Notes: generated by a model not told the origin, from the letters alone. A stretch of 64,000 nucleotides of DNA from Alistipes sp. (GCA_017621455.1 JAGATC010000020.1:124001-188000); one strand, 5' to 3'. Positions 1-9,070 are shown, counted from the stretch's first letter. A program made the numbers and translations.

Positions 1-78
1 TGACGAAATTATGCGTATTTAGCAAAACAGAAAAAGAATAAATTATTAATATTATTATAAACTTAAAACTACACTACT

Positions 79-1452
79 ATGGAAATTCCATTTGCAGAAG
101 CGTATCGAATTAAGATGGTTGAGCCTTTGAAGAAGAGCACACGCGAGGAGCGTGAGCAGTGGCTCAAGGAGGCTCACTACAACCTCTTCGGCCTTAAGTC
201 AGAGCAGGTATACATCGACTGCTTGACAGACTCTGGTACTGGCGCTATGAGCGACCGTCAGTGGGCTGCTATGATGACTGGTGACGAGGCTTATGCTGGT
301 TCAAAGTCATTCTTCCAGCTTAAGGAGACTATCTTCAACATCACAGGCTTCGAGTACGTTATCCCTACACACCAGGGTCGTGCTGCTGAGAACGTATTGT
401 TCTCACACCTCGTAAAGGCTGGCGACATCGTCCCCGGTAACTCACACTTCGACACTACCAAGGGTCACATCGAGTTCCGTAAGGCTACAGCTTTGGACTG
501 CACAATCGACGCAGCTAAGGATACTCAGCTCGAGATTCCTTTCAAGGGTGAGGTAGACTGCGCTAAGCTCGAGAAGGCTTTGGCTGAGAACGCTGAGAAG
601 ATTCCTTTCATCATCGTTACCGTTACTAACAACACTGCAGGTGGTCAGCCCGTATCTATGAAGAACCTTCGCGACGTACGTGCTATCGCTGACAAGTATG
701 GCAAGCGCGTTGTATTCGACTCAGCTCGTTTCGTTGAGAACGCTTACTTCATCAAGACCCGCGAGGAGGGCTACGCTGATAAGACTATCAAGGAGATTTG
801 CAAGGAGATGTTCTCTTACGCTGACGGTATGACTATGTCATCAAAGAAGGACGGTCTTGTAAACATGGGTGGTTTCATCGCTACACGTCACGAGGACTGG
901 TTCGAGGGTGCTAAGCGTTTCTGTATCCCCTTCGAGGGCTTCCTTACTTACGGTGGTATGAACGGCCGTGATATGGCAGCTTTGGCTGTAGGTCTCGACG
1001 AGAACACCGAGCTTGAGACTATCGAGACTCGTATCAAGCAGGTACAGTACCTCGCAGCTAAGCTCGACGAGTACGGCATTCCTTACCAGCGCCCTGTTGG
1101 TGGTCACGCTTTGTTCGTAGATGCTTCCAAGGTTCTTTCTAACATTCCTAAGGAGGAGTTCCCCGCACAGACCCTCGCTATCGAGCTCTACCTCGAGGCT
1201 GGTGTTCGTGGTTGCGAGATCGGTTACATCCTTGCTGACCGTGATCCTATCACTCGTGAGAACCGTTTCGGTGGCCTTGACCTTCTTCGTCTCTGCATCG
1301 CACGTCGTTCTTACACCAACAACCACATGGACGTTATCGCTGCCGCTCTTAAGAACGTATACGACCGTCGTCATGAGATCACTCGTGGTGTGAAGATCGT
1401 ATGGGAGACTGAGTTGATGCGTCACTTTACTGTTAAGCTTGAGCGCTTGTAA
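79..1452 (+). CDS. tnaA: Tryptophanase (tryptophan indole-lyase)
   Basis: PLP-dependent beta-eliminating lyase of 457 residues, the normal family length, that splits tryptophan into indole, pyruvate and ammonia in the cytoplasm. The PLP lysine is Lys257 in the SSKKD motif. Tryptophanase and tyrosine phenol-lyase are close relatives; two positions favour tryptophanase. The loop reads FDTTKGH (Asp, as in E. coli TnaA) where tyrosine phenol-lyase has Thr, and CEIG (Ile) stands where the lyase has the phenol-binding Arg of MERG. The ATG at 79 begins the conserved N-terminus. No TnaC-like leader peptide is visible in the 78 upstream bases, but the promoter probably lies outside the window. A palindromic repeat element starts at the stop codon and probably ends the transcript. 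Confidence 0.93.
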   Translation: MEIPFAEAYRIKMVEPLKKSTREEREQWLKEAHYNLFGLKSEQVYIDCLTDSGTGAMSDRQWAAMMTGDEAYAGSKSFFQLKETIFNITGFEYVIPTHQGRAAENVLFSHLVKAGDIVPGNSHFDTTKGHIEFRKATALDCTIDAAKDTQLEIPFKGEVDCAKLEKALAENAEKIPFIIVTVTNNTAGGQPVSMKNLRDVRAIADKYGKRVVFDSARFVENAYFIKTREEGYADKTIKEICKEMFSYADGMTMSSKKDGLVNMGGFIATRHEDWFEGAKRFCIPFEGFLTYGGMNGRDMAALAVGLDENTELETIETRIKQVQYLAAKLDEYGIPYQRPVGGHALFVDASKVLSNIPKEEFPAQTLAIELYLEAGVRGCEIGYILADRDPITRENRFGGLDLLRLCIARRSYTNNHMDVIAAALKNVYDRRHEITRGVKIVWETELMRHFTVKLERL

Positions 1453-1578
1453 TTTTCGATTTTATTGGGCATCTTTAGCCCATCCCAAACAAAATCCCGA
1501 AGGCTGTACGCTAAGTACTATCCTTCGGGATTTCTTATTGCGATAGACTAAATCTGCTCCACTAAAATCAAAAATAAA
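1450..1578. repeat. Palindromic 3'-end element, copy 1 (tnaA)
   Basis: The element begins inside the tnaA stop codon. Its ends are imperfect inverted repeats (ATTTTCGATTTTATTGGGC at the left; the complement of the right end reads ATTTTTGATTTTAGTGGAGC). Inside are a small hairpin (GGGC/GCCC, 1469-1483) and a long hairpin (1493-1531) with outer arms TCCCGAAGG/CCTTCGGGA around the conserved core GGCTGTAC...GTACTATCC, followed by a T-rich stretch. The long hairpin is a plausible intrinsic terminator for tnaA. Confidence 0.75.
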
Positions 1579-1692
1579 TCTATTATCTACTGCCGCTAAC
1601 AAATAGTCCCGACAATGAGCAGTACGCAAAGTACAGCCCATCGTCGGGATTTTTGCCGAGCGTTGTATCCACAGCCTTCTAATCCAAAATAT
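1579..1692. repeat. Palindromic 3'-end element, copy 2 (inverted, degraded)
   Basis: The long hairpin here (about 1605-1649) carries the core on the opposite strand: the plus strand reads GTACGCAAAGTACAGCCC inside arms TCCCGAC/GTCGGGA. The right end, CTTCTAATCCAAAAT, matches the family end. The left end is eroded, so the boundary is approximate. Confidence 0.6.
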
Positions 1693-1823
1693 AATTTGTT
1701 GTGATAAGGGGCCATTCTCGGCCTATCACTAAAAGTAAACCACCCAGGGCTGTACTTTGTTGTACTATCCCTGGGTGGTCTCTTTTGTGATAGACCAAGC
1801 CTAACCCCTTCTGACAACAAATT
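1693..1823. repeat. Palindromic 3'-end element, copy 3 (best preserved ends)
   Basis: A 131-bp unit with clear terminal inverted repeats: left AATTTGTTGTGATAAGGGG, complement of right AATTTGTTGTCAGAAGGGG (17 of 19 identical). Inside are a small hairpin around GGCC/GGCC and a long hairpin with arms ACCACCCAGGG/CCCTGGGTGGT around the core CTGTAC...GTACTAT, then TCTCTTTT. Confidence 0.75.
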
Positions 1824-1916
1824 GGGTCGTGGTGCTAATTGAGTCCACCGCTAAAGGTAAATCACCCAGGGCTGTACTTCGTGTACTATCCCTGGGTGGT
1901 CTCTTTTACAAAAGAA
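1824..1916. repeat. Palindromic 3'-end element, copy 4 (partial)
   Basis: Keeps the long hairpin (ATCACCCAGGG...CCCTGGGTGGT around CTGTACTTCGTGTACTAT), nearly the same arms as copy 3, but lacks a recognisable right terminal repeat. It probably arose by partial duplication of copy 3. The remaining bases up to the next gene are unremarkable except for a TATATTTG -7 box at 2023-2030. Confidence 0.6.
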
Positions 1917-2089
1917 CATATCCCTCTTATATTTGACTATGCGCAAGGCCCAAGAAAGGAATAAAAATGCATAGTATGCAATAATTTTCTATTGAAATAG
2001 TGTAAGTTCCAAATATTATTCTTATATTTGCAAGCTATGATATAAGAAAAGAGATAAAATTAATACACATTAAAACCAAATTATTAACT

Positions 2090-4900
2090 ATGAAACACTT
2101 TAACCGCTTTCTTATTGCAGCCGTGGCGCTTATCGCAGGCTTTGCAATGAGTGCATGTACGCCCGACGACATCGATGAGAAGAAGGAGGGCAAGACATCG
2201 GTGGAGGTTACCGTTGGCGACATCACGCCTAATGGTGCTACTATCACCGTAAAGACACAGGGCATCAAGGAGTATGCCTATGTTAGAAGCGAGGAGCCCC
2301 GTGATGCTGCCGCTATCTTCGTAGGTGGCGAGAAGGTAACCATCGAGGCTACCGATGTGGCTACTACCAAGGAGATAAAGGTTCAGGGTCTTGAGCCTAA
2401 CACCGCCTACAAGTACTACTTCGCATTCCGCGAGGCGGATAACGACATCTATGCAGATGTTAAGTGCGCTGAATTCACAACAACAGGTTATGGCGACAAC
2501 GTATTGACCGTAGTAGAGCGCAAGCTCGATGGCTTTGCTGTACACGTACAGGTGCCCGCTGAGGTTAAGGAGCGTGGCAACGCTTTGCGTTACTCTACAT
2601 CGTCACTTCCTATGTACAACTACTCGAAGATTGAGGGTGGTATGGAGATAGATATGCTTCTCTACAACGCTCAGCAGTTTACCACCGAGGATAAGACCGT
2701 ACGCTACGACGAGTATTACAGCTACGAGCGTGATGAGGATGGCAACCTGATTGAGAATGGTGCTGGCTATGCAGACCCCAAGGTTCCTGGTGAGCCCGGT
2801 GTATTCCTCATTGGTGAGTACGCCTATATGGACGACCCCAACGAGATGGTTGTCTACATGGATGGCGAGGTTAAGACCGTAAGCGTTGGCGAGGATGACC
2901 CCGCATTTATCGACTACATCTCAAATGCAATATGGTCATACCCTGCAGGTTGGTCTGCTGGCTACTATATGCCTGTGTACGACTGGAAGCGTTGGATAGA
3001 GGAGGCTAAGAACAATCCTGACGGCTACGACCCCGAGAAGTATTGGACTGGCTACTACGAGAAGCTATACATTACTACTCAGGAGCCTGAGATTATGGAG
3101 GGTAATGTTGAGATTAAGGTTACAGACAAGACTCCTATCGATGCTTGTATCACCTTCACACCTTCGGATGATGTACTCTTCTACAACTACTTCATCTGCA
3201 CCGAGAGTGAGTATCAGAACAACGTTATGCCTTTGCTTGACAACAACGAGGAGTATCTCCGTTGGTTCGTAGGCTCATACTTCGCTATGATGACCTTTGG
3301 TACCGATGCTGGCAGTGGCGTTACTGAGCAGTGGCTCAAGGACGACTGGTTCGTGGATACTAAGGGTATGGCAGGTCAGCAGATTCGTGTCTTGGTAGCA
3401 GGTATCGGCGACAACGATGGTACTAAGCAGTGCTTCAACTCGTTTACATTCACTATGCCTGAGGTAACATTGCCCAAGCCCGATGTTGTTATCACTCCCG
3501 TTGAGAGCAACGACCCATATATCGTCACCTTCAACATCAAGAATCCCGACCTTAACAACCCCATTACCGAGGCTTACTTCGCTTGTAACTACGTTCGTGA
3601 GTTCGACCAGGTTCTTAAGGAGTACTCTTACACACAATTGCTCCAGGAGATGGGTAACCCTCTTCACGTAGACAAGACCGCTATCGAGCAGATTAACTCT
3701 GAGGCAGGTTTCAACTTCAGCATCGCAAGCCGCGAGAATGCTACAACACGTCTTGCAATGCTCGTTTACAACTGGGAGGGCTCGGGCAACAACCCCGACA
3801 CTCCTGGCTCACAGGCTGTTGCCGAGTACACTACTCCTAAGGCTAACTACCCTGTACGTGTAACCTCTGACCTCTTCACCACACTCTGCGGTGAGTGGGA
3901 GGCAACAGCTCCTATGAAGGCGTGGGTTAATGCCACCGAGACTGAGGAGGGTTACTGGAAGGATGCTGGCAGCTACACTTCACCTGTGAAGATCGCTTCA
4001 GGCATCGAGTATCCCGAGACTCTTCCTTCGGAGGTTTACGACATCTACGAGGAGTGGGGCATCGACCGCGACAAGACCGATGAGCTTTACGAGGAGTTCA
4101 TGGTATTGGCTAAGGATTACAACAACCGCACCCGTGGCTTCAACCGCCTCTTGTGCTTGGGTTACAACTTCGCTGACCCCGCATATATGCTCAACGTTGT
4201 ACAGACACCTTACGACCTCTTCATCTCGGATGAGTTCTCAACAGCTACCGTAGCCGATATGTTCTACGACTTCGGTCCTAAGTGGAACCTTGAGATTGAC
4301 GCTGAGGGTAACGTTTGGTTGCCTATCAACATCGAGCGTGAGTTCCCAATGTCGACATTCTACTTCGGTATGGACTACACATTCTATATGTTGGCAGTAG
4401 GTGAGAAGTCATACATGGGCGCTCCTGTTTACAACAATAAGGGCGAGCTTGTTTGCGACTCTAAGTTCCCCGTAGAGGTATCTGCTGATGGCAACACCAT
4501 CACCATCAAGCCTATTATCTACAACTATAAGGATGCTAATGGTAACGACGCTACCGAGACCTACTATCCTTGCGTAGCACAGCTCCAGTATGGTATGGCT
4601 ACACCTCTCAACCCACGCGTTAATGGCGATGTAGTTCTTAAGCGTAAGGGTGCTTCTACTCAGTCGGCTAAGGCTAACGCCTCTGTAGGTACTGTTCCTA
4701 CCCAGAGCGTTGAGTCACTTGGCGAGGCTCCTGTTGCTAAGCAGCGCACCTACTCGATGACACCTCTTACAATTGATCCTGCGAAGGTACGCACACGCAA
4801 CGTACGTGAGACTCCTATCGACAACTCTGAGGAGGCTTACCACGCACGTGTACGCAAGCTCTTCAAGCAGACCTACGGCTTCGACTTCCCCGCGAAGTAG
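2090..4900 (+). CDS. Large surface lipoprotein of unknown function with N-terminal FN3-like domain
   Basis: A 936-residue protein with a lipoprotein signal peptide ending in the lipobox AMSAC, so Cys23 is the lipidated residue. The mature start (CTPDDIDEKKE) is acidic, as in Bacteroidetes lipoproteins exported to the outer surface. Residues about 36-130 resemble a fibronectin type III-like beta-sandwich, with the typical GLEPNTAYKYYFAF strand near its end. The remaining ~800 residues, rich in Tyr, Trp and Asp, match nothing I can name, and no catalytic motif is evident. A -7 box (TATATTTG, 2023-2030) lies 60 bp upstream and a strong terminator follows, so it is probably a single-gene transcript. 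No SusC/SusD pair is adjacent, so I assign no substrate. Confidence 0.8.
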   Translation: MKHFNRFLIAAVALIAGFAMSACTPDDIDEKKEGKTSVEVTVGDITPNGATITVKTQGIKEYAYVRSEEPRDAAAIFVGGEKVTIEATDVATTKEIKVQGLEPNTAYKYYFAFREADNDIYADVKCAEFTTTGYGDNVLTVVERKLDGFAVHVQVPAEVKERGNALRYSTSSLPMYNYSKIEGGMEIDMLLYNAQQFTTEDKTVRYDEYYSYERDEDGNLIENGAGYADPKVPGEPGVFLIGEYAYMDDPNEMVVYMDGEVKTVSVGEDDPAFIDYISNAIWSYPAGWSAGYYMPVYDWKRWIEEAKNNPDGYDPEKYWTGYYEKLYITTQEPEIMEGNVEIKVTDKTPIDACITFTPSDDVLFYNYFICTESEYQNNVMPLLDNNEEYLRWFVGSYFAMMTFGTDAGSGVTEQWLKDDWFVDTKGMAGQQIRVLVAGIGDNDGTKQCFNSFTFTMPEVTLPKPDVVITPVESNDPYIVTFNIKNPDLNNPITEAYFACNYVREFDQVLKEYSYTQLLQEMGNPLHVDKTAIEQINSEAGFNFSIASRENATTRLAMLVYNWEGSGNNPDTPGSQAVAEYTTPKANYPVRVTSDLFTTLCGEWEATAPMKAWVNATETEEGYWKDAGSYTSPVKIASGIEYPETLPSEVYDIYEEWGIDRDKTDELYEEFMVLAKDYNNRTRGFNRLLCLGYNFADPAYMLNVVQTPYDLFISDEFSTATVADMFYDFGPKWNLEIDAEGNVWLPINIEREFPMSTFYFGMDYTFYMLAVGEKSYMGAPVYNNKGELVCDSKFPVEVSADGNTITIKPIIYNYKDANGNDATETYYPCVAQLQYGMATPLNPRVNGDVVLKRKGASTQSAKANASVGTVPTQSVESLGEAPVAKQRTYSMTPLTIDPAKVRTRNVRETPIDNSEEAYHARVRKLFKQTYGFDFPAK

Positions 4901-4917
4901 TAGTCAGGTGAGCATAT

Positions 4918-4957
4918 AACGATAATAGGCTGTCCCTCGGGGCAGCCTATTATCGTT
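4918..4957 (+). terminator. Intrinsic terminator of the lipoprotein gene
   Basis: Perfect 15-bp arms AACGATAATAGGCTG/CAGCCTATTATCGTT around a short C/G-rich loop, 17 bp after the stop codon. It may also serve the convergent minus-strand operon that ends at 5016. Confidence 0.75.
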
Positions 4958-5015
4958 GTTGTCTATTAAGGTTGGATAATACTACGTTTTGCTAATATTG
5001 CTCTTCGCTTATATC

Positions 5016-5420
5016 CTACTCCGTGAGGTAGGGCTTTAGCTTCGTGCGCCACTCCTCGGGAATGGGTACAGTTGCCTGCGTCTCAAAGTCGAAGGCAACC
5101 ATTACGGAAGAGCTCTCGGTGAGCACCCTCTCGCCCGATATGATACACTGGTGGAGCGTCATGCTCTTATTGCCGAGGCGCGAGACGTCGGTAGTAACTA
5201 CAATGTCGTCCGTGAGGCGCACCTGACCGAGGTAGTCGGTATGTGTCGAGGCGGTGATGATGCGTAGCTTGTCGAATACGCCCGTGATGCCCAAGACCTT
5301 GGTGTAGAACTCGGTCTTACCCATATCGAAGTAGCTTTGCTGCCAGATGTTGTTCACGTGCATAAAGGAGTCTACGTCCGAGAATCGCTTCTGCACAGGT
5401 GTTATAAGTTTTTCTGCCAT
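5016..5420 (-). CDS. Acyl-CoA thioesterase, 4HBT hotdog family (YbgC-like)
   Basis: A 134-residue single-domain hotdog protein. The N-terminal motif FSDVDSFMHVNN (residues 13-24) is the family signature, whose Asp supports thioester hydrolysis. Such enzymes hydrolyse acyl-CoA thioesters in the cytoplasm; the acyl group cannot be told from sequence. It is the last gene of a minus-strand run murA-tdk-tsaC-thioesterase and starts 6 bp after tsaC, so co-transcription is likely. Confidence 0.82.
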   Translation of the reverse strand: MAEKLITPVQKRFSDVDSFMHVNNIWQQSYFDMGKTEFYTKVLGITGVFDKLRIITASTHTDYLGQVRLTDDIVVTTDVSRLGNKSMTLHQCIISGERVLTESSSVMVAFDFETQATVPIPEEWRTKLKPYLTE

Positions 5421-5426
5421 AGCTCG

Positions 5427-5990
5427 TTAACTTCTAATTATTTCCACCTCGTTACCCTCGCCAAAGGCGATAATCGAGCTGGGCTTAAGTGTAGGCTTAC
5501 CCTCGAAGCGGGGATTAACTACGTAGTCCACGCCGTCGATAATCTCCTGGGCTACCTCCTTGAGACGCTTCGCTGCGGGCTCACCCGAGATATTTGCCGA
5601 GGTGGATACTATGGGTCGGCCGAACTTACGTAGTAGCGCCTGACAAAAATCGTGCTGTGGGATACGTACACCTAATGTCTCAGCCTCGGGCACGAGGTTC
5701 TTGGCAACGCCCACGGCACCTGGAAGTATCGCCGTAAGGGGCTTATCCGAGAGCTCCATAACCTCGAAGGCGATGCCTGGAGCCTTATTTACATAGCGCA
5801 CAACCATATCGGCATCGCGCATAAGGCAGAGCATCGAGCGCTTATCCTCGCTACGCTTCAGAGCGTAGACCTTAGCTACAGCCTCCTCGTTCGTAGCATC
5901 ACAGCCAATACCCCACACTGTGTCGGTGGGGTAGAGTATGAGTCCTCCTGCGCGGAGCACCTCAACACACTTTTCAACAGCCTTCTGCAT
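5427..5990 (-). CDS. tsaC: L-threonylcarbamoyladenylate synthase (TsaC/YrdC family)
   Basis: A 187-residue YrdC-fold protein of the short TsaC type, without the C-terminal Sua5 extension. It makes threonylcarbamoyl-AMP from threonine, bicarbonate and ATP, the first step of the t6A modification at position 37 of ANN-decoding tRNAs. PTDTVWGIGCDA (residues 21-32), the basic KR...K segment after it, and PIVSTSANISG near residue 130 are the family's nucleotide and threonine pocket motifs. It lies 2 bp after tdk in the minus-strand operon. Confidence 0.9.
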   Translation of the reverse strand: MQKAVEKCVEVLRAGGLILYPTDTVWGIGCDATNEEAVAKVYALKRSEDKRSMLCLMRDADMVVRYVNKAPGIAFEVMELSDKPLTAILPGAVGVAKNLVPEAETLGVRIPQHDFCQALLRKFGRPIVSTSANISGEPAAKRLKEVAQEIIDGVDYVVNPRFEGKPTLKPSSIIAFGEGNEVEIIRS

Positions 5991-5992
5991 GG

Positions 5993-6562
5993 TTACTTCT
6001 TGTTACGTAGTTCGTTGAAGCAGTGGCGGCAGATGGGCTGATAGGTGTCGTGAGCACCTAAGAGCACCTGCTTGTCGTCGGTGGTGAGACGGTGAGAGTG
6101 GTGGGCGAGGTCGCCACAGCGCACGCAGATGGCATGCACCTTGGTGACATACTCTGCCGTAGCCATAAGCGCGGGCATGGGGCCAAATGGCACTCCCATA
6201 TAGTCCATATCGAGGCCCGCGACAATGACACGGATGCCACTATTGGCCAGCTGGCGGCATACATCGACGATGCCGTCGTCGAAGAACTGCGCCTCGTCGA
6301 TGCCCACAACGTCGACATCCGAGGTCATAAGCAGGATATTCTGCGCCGACTCTACGGGCGTAGAGTGTATGGCATTGGCATCGTGCGACACAACCTCCTC
6401 CTCGGAGTAACGCACATCGATAGATGGCTTAAAAATCTCGACCTTGAGGTTGGCAAACTGAGCACGCTTCATGCGGCGGATAAGCTCCTCGGTCTTTCCC
6501 GAGAACATCGAGCCGCAGATGACCTCAATCCATCCCTTATGCTTATTGTTTTCTAAGAACAT
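5993..6562 (-). CDS. tdk: Thymidine kinase, type II
   Basis: A 189-residue type II thymidine kinase that phosphorylates thymidine to dTMP for pyrimidine salvage. The P-loop GSMFSGKT is at residues 17-24. The DEAQFF motif holds the catalytic Glu90. Two cysteine pairs (CVRC and CRHC) form the structural zinc site in the C-terminal half. Its start is 36 bp beyond the end of murA and it is followed after 2 bp by tsaC, so it belongs to the same minus-strand operon. Confidence 0.93.
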   Translation of the reverse strand: MFLENNKHKGWIEVICGSMFSGKTEELIRRMKRAQFANLKVEIFKPSIDVRYSEEEVVSHDANAIHSTPVESAQNILLMTSDVDVVGIDEAQFFDDGIVDVCRQLANSGIRVIVAGLDMDYMGVPFGPMPALMATAEYVTKVHAICVRCGDLAHHSHRLTTDDKQVLLGAHDTYQPICRHCFNELRNKK

Positions 6563-6598
6563 ACTTAATTTTGGGGTTATGTTGTTTTTTATATCGTT

Positions 6599-7909
6599 TT
6601 ACTCATCTAATCGTGTGATGCGTGCACCCAGGGCGTTGAGGCGCTTGTCGATGTCGCGATAGCCGCGGTCGATCTGCTCGATGTTCTGGATGGTGCTTGT
6701 GCCCTCGGCGCTCATTGCGGCGATAAGCAGTGCTACGCCGGCACGAATATCTGGTGAGGTCATATTGGCTGCACGCAACGGATGCTCGTGGTTGTGGCCG
6801 ATGACCGTAGCGCGGTGCGGGTCGCAAAGGATAATCTGCGCACCCATATCTATGAGCTTGTCGACGAAGAACAGTCGGCTCTCGAACATCTTCTGGTGGA
6901 TGAGCACAGCACCCTTAGCCTGTGTGGCTACAACCAAGAAGATAGACAAAAGGTCGGGCGTAAGGCCTGGCCATGGAGCATCGGCAATGGTCATAATCGA
7001 GCCGTCGATAAAGCTCTCGATGGCGTAGTTCTCCTGTGCGGGGATGTATATGTCGTCGCCACGCTGCTCGAACCTAATACCCATGCGTGCAAACTGCTGC
7101 GGGATGATGCCGAGGTTGTCGTACGATACGTTCTTGATGGTGAGCTCCGAGCGTGTCATTGCCGCCATGCCGATAAAGCTACCCACCTCAATCATATCGG
7201 GCAACATAGTGTGCTCCGTGCCACCAAGTGACTCCACGCCGTCGATGACCAGAAGGTTAGAGGCTATGCCCGAGATCTTTGCTCCCATGCGGTTGAGCAT
7301 CTTGCATAGCTGCTGCAGATATGGCTCACACGCAGCGTTGTAGATGGTGGTGCGACCCTCGGCTAATACGGCAGCCATAACGATATTTGCCGTGCCCGTC
7401 ACCGAGGCCTCGTCGAGAAGCATATATGTACCCTTCAGGCGCTTCGACTCCACGGTGTAGAACTCGTCGCCAGCATCGAAGTTGAACTCCGCACCGAGCT
7501 TCTGGAAGCCGAGGAAGTGGGTGTCGAGACGCCTGCGACCAATCTTATCGCCACCAGGCTTGGGCATATATCCCACACCGAAACGCGTGAGTAGCGGGCC
7601 AATCATCATCACCGAGCCACGCAGCCTACGGCAACGCTTGTGGTAGTCTGCCGAGCGTAGATAGTCGAGGTTGATTTCGTCGGCCTGCAGTGCGAAGTCG
7701 TCGTCCGACAAGCGCTCCACCTTAACACCCATATGTGACATAAGGTCCAATAGCTGCATCACATCTGCGATGATGGGTACGTTGTGCAACACCACGCGCT
7801 CCTTTGTAAGAAGCGCAGTACATATGATTTGAAGTGCCTCATTCTTGGCACCTTGCGGACGTATCTCACCCTTGAGACGATGACCACCCTCTACGATAAA
7901 CTTTGCCAT
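6599..7909 (-). CDS. murA: UDP-N-acetylglucosamine 1-carboxyvinyltransferase with Asp at the fosfomycin-target position
   Basis: A 436-residue EPSP-synthase-fold enzyme that transfers enolpyruvate from PEP to UDP-GlcNAc, the first committed step of peptidoglycan synthesis. The Lys22-Asn23 pair (GAKNEALQ) is the substrate-binding motif. In the catalytic loop the sequence reads KPGGDKIGRRRLD: Asp121 replaces the Cys (Cys115 of E. coli MurA) that fosfomycin alkylates. The codon at this position is GAT. Cys-to-Asp MurA variants are known to remain active and to be insensitive to fosfomycin. It heads the operon with tdk, tsaC and a thioesterase and has a consensus promoter at 7947-7979. Confidence 0.93.
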   Translation of the reverse strand: MAKFIVEGGHRLKGEIRPQGAKNEALQIICTALLTKERVVLHNVPIIADVMQLLDLMSHMGVKVERLSDDDFALQADEINLDYLRSADYHKRCRRLRGSVMMIGPLLTRFGVGYMPKPGGDKIGRRRLDTHFLGFQKLGAEFNFDAGDEFYTVESKRLKGTYMLLDEASVTGTANIVMAAVLAEGRTTIYNAACEPYLQQLCKMLNRMGAKISGIASNLLVIDGVESLGGTEHTMLPDMIEVGSFIGMAAMTRSELTIKNVSYDNLGIIPQQFARMGIRFEQRGDDIYIPAQENYAIESFIDGSIMTIADAPWPGLTPDLLSIFLVVATQAKGAVLIHQKMFESRLFFVDKLIDMGAQIILCDPHRATVIGHNHEHPLRAANMTSPDIRAGVALLIAAMSAEGTSTIQNIEQIDRGYRDIDKRLNALGARITRLDE

Positions 7910-7946
7910 ATTGCGTAACTTATGATGACTAATATTAAATTTTTAT

Positions 7947-7979
7947 CAAAGATACGAAATTTTCACGTAGACCTGCAAA
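7947..7979 (-). promoter_or_regulatory. murA operon promoter
   Basis: Read on the minus strand: -33 TTTG (7976-7979), 21-bp spacer, -7 TATCTTTG (7947-7954), about 38 bp before the murA start. This matches the Bacteroidetes housekeeping consensus. Confidence 0.65.
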
Positions 7980-8182
7980 TTTTACACTAAGAAGTTTTCA
8001 ACAATTAAATCATATTGCACCTTTTGACTATACGCCTATTAGTTTATTATTTTTGTCTGTTTTCCAGATTTGTGGCTCGATAATAGATTATAAGGGTATT
8101 GAAATTGGTCTAAAGGTTTAATCGCTATTGCGCGAATGAATATAAATTAGTTACTTTGTCCCAACAAAAAACCACGTGACCT

Positions 8183-9052
8183 ATGAAACAGTCTCTTCAT
8201 CAGTTTGGGTTGGATCATCTACCCAGTGACTCGATCGTTATCGATGACGACCTCGCTCTTATTCACATGAGAGAGAATGATACGTCGTTCTTCTCGTCGA
8301 ACACCCCCATCAAACTACGACATGCCATGATAGGCATCTGCTGCACGGGACGTTGCGATCTACGTCTAAATCTTCAGGACTTAGAGGTGGAGAGTCCTAT
8401 GCTCATAACTCTTATGCCTGGCCAGATAGTCGAGGGATTATCGCATAGCATCAACTTCGATGGCTATGCTATCATCCTATCGCGACGATTTATCGATATG
8501 CTCAACCTCCCAGGTTGGCAGCAGCAGTATATGTCACTCTACAACAATCCGCTAAACAAGATTTCGCAGGATATGTTGCAGCACGTGCATTTCTTCTATA
8601 CAATCCTCCACAAGGCGGCATCCGACGAGGAGAACCCCTTCCGTCTACAGGTGATAGAGAACCTAATACGTGTATTCTACTACGGAGGTGTGAGTAAGTT
8701 CCACCAGTATGGCAGAGATAAGACTCCCTACAAAAACTCTATCGTAGAGCGCTTTATGGATCTTGTGCAGGAGCACTACCGCGAGGAGCGACTTATTGGT
8801 TTCTATGCCGACAAGCTCTGCATCACGCCTAAGTATCTATCGAAGTTAGTCAAGGAGAATACTGGTCGCTCGGCAGGCGAGTGGATAGAGAACCACGTCA
8901 TCCTCGAGGCACGCGCCATGCTCCAGTCGTCGGATATGACCATACAGCAGATTGCCGCCTCGCTCAACTTCCCGAACCAGTCATTCTTCGGAAAGTATTT
9001 CAAGCGTGCGACGGGCATATCACCCAAGCAGTATCGCCACCAGAAGGGGTAG
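8183..9052 (+). CDS. AraC-family transcriptional regulator
   Basis: A 289-residue protein with an N-terminal cupin-like sensing domain (about 20-170) and a C-terminal AraC-type double helix-turn-helix (about 185-287). The second helix-turn-helix carries the usual signature IQQIAASLNFPNQSFFGKYFKRATGISPKQYR. The ligand and targets are unknown. It stands alone between the divergent murA operon and the convergent ung gene, so its regulon cannot be read from context. Confidence 0.88.
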   Translation: MKQSLHQFGLDHLPSDSIVIDDDLALIHMRENDTSFFSSNTPIKLRHAMIGICCTGRCDLRLNLQDLEVESPMLITLMPGQIVEGLSHSINFDGYAIILSRRFIDMLNLPGWQQQYMSLYNNPLNKISQDMLQHVHFFYTILHKAASDEENPFRLQVIENLIRVFYYGGVSKFHQYGRDKTPYKNSIVERFMDLVQEHYREERLIGFYADKLCITPKYLSKLVKENTGRSAGEWIENHVILEARAMLQSSDMTIQQIAASLNFPNQSFFGKYFKRATGISPKQYRHQKG

Positions 9053-9070
9053 TGCTTTGAGGTTAGGTCT

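Noticed and set aside
841..1425. A long minus-strand open frame opposite tnaA, and similar long antisense frames opposite aspS, mutAB, por and murA
   Set aside because: They are shadows created by the codon usage of the real genes: low-complexity Thr/Ser/Val or Arg/Leu translations, no domain motifs, no promoter.
79..1452. Tyrosine phenol-lyase as the identity of the first gene
   Set aside because: The two substrate-determining positions are Asp (FDTTKGH) and Ile (CEIG), as in tryptophanase, not Thr and Arg.
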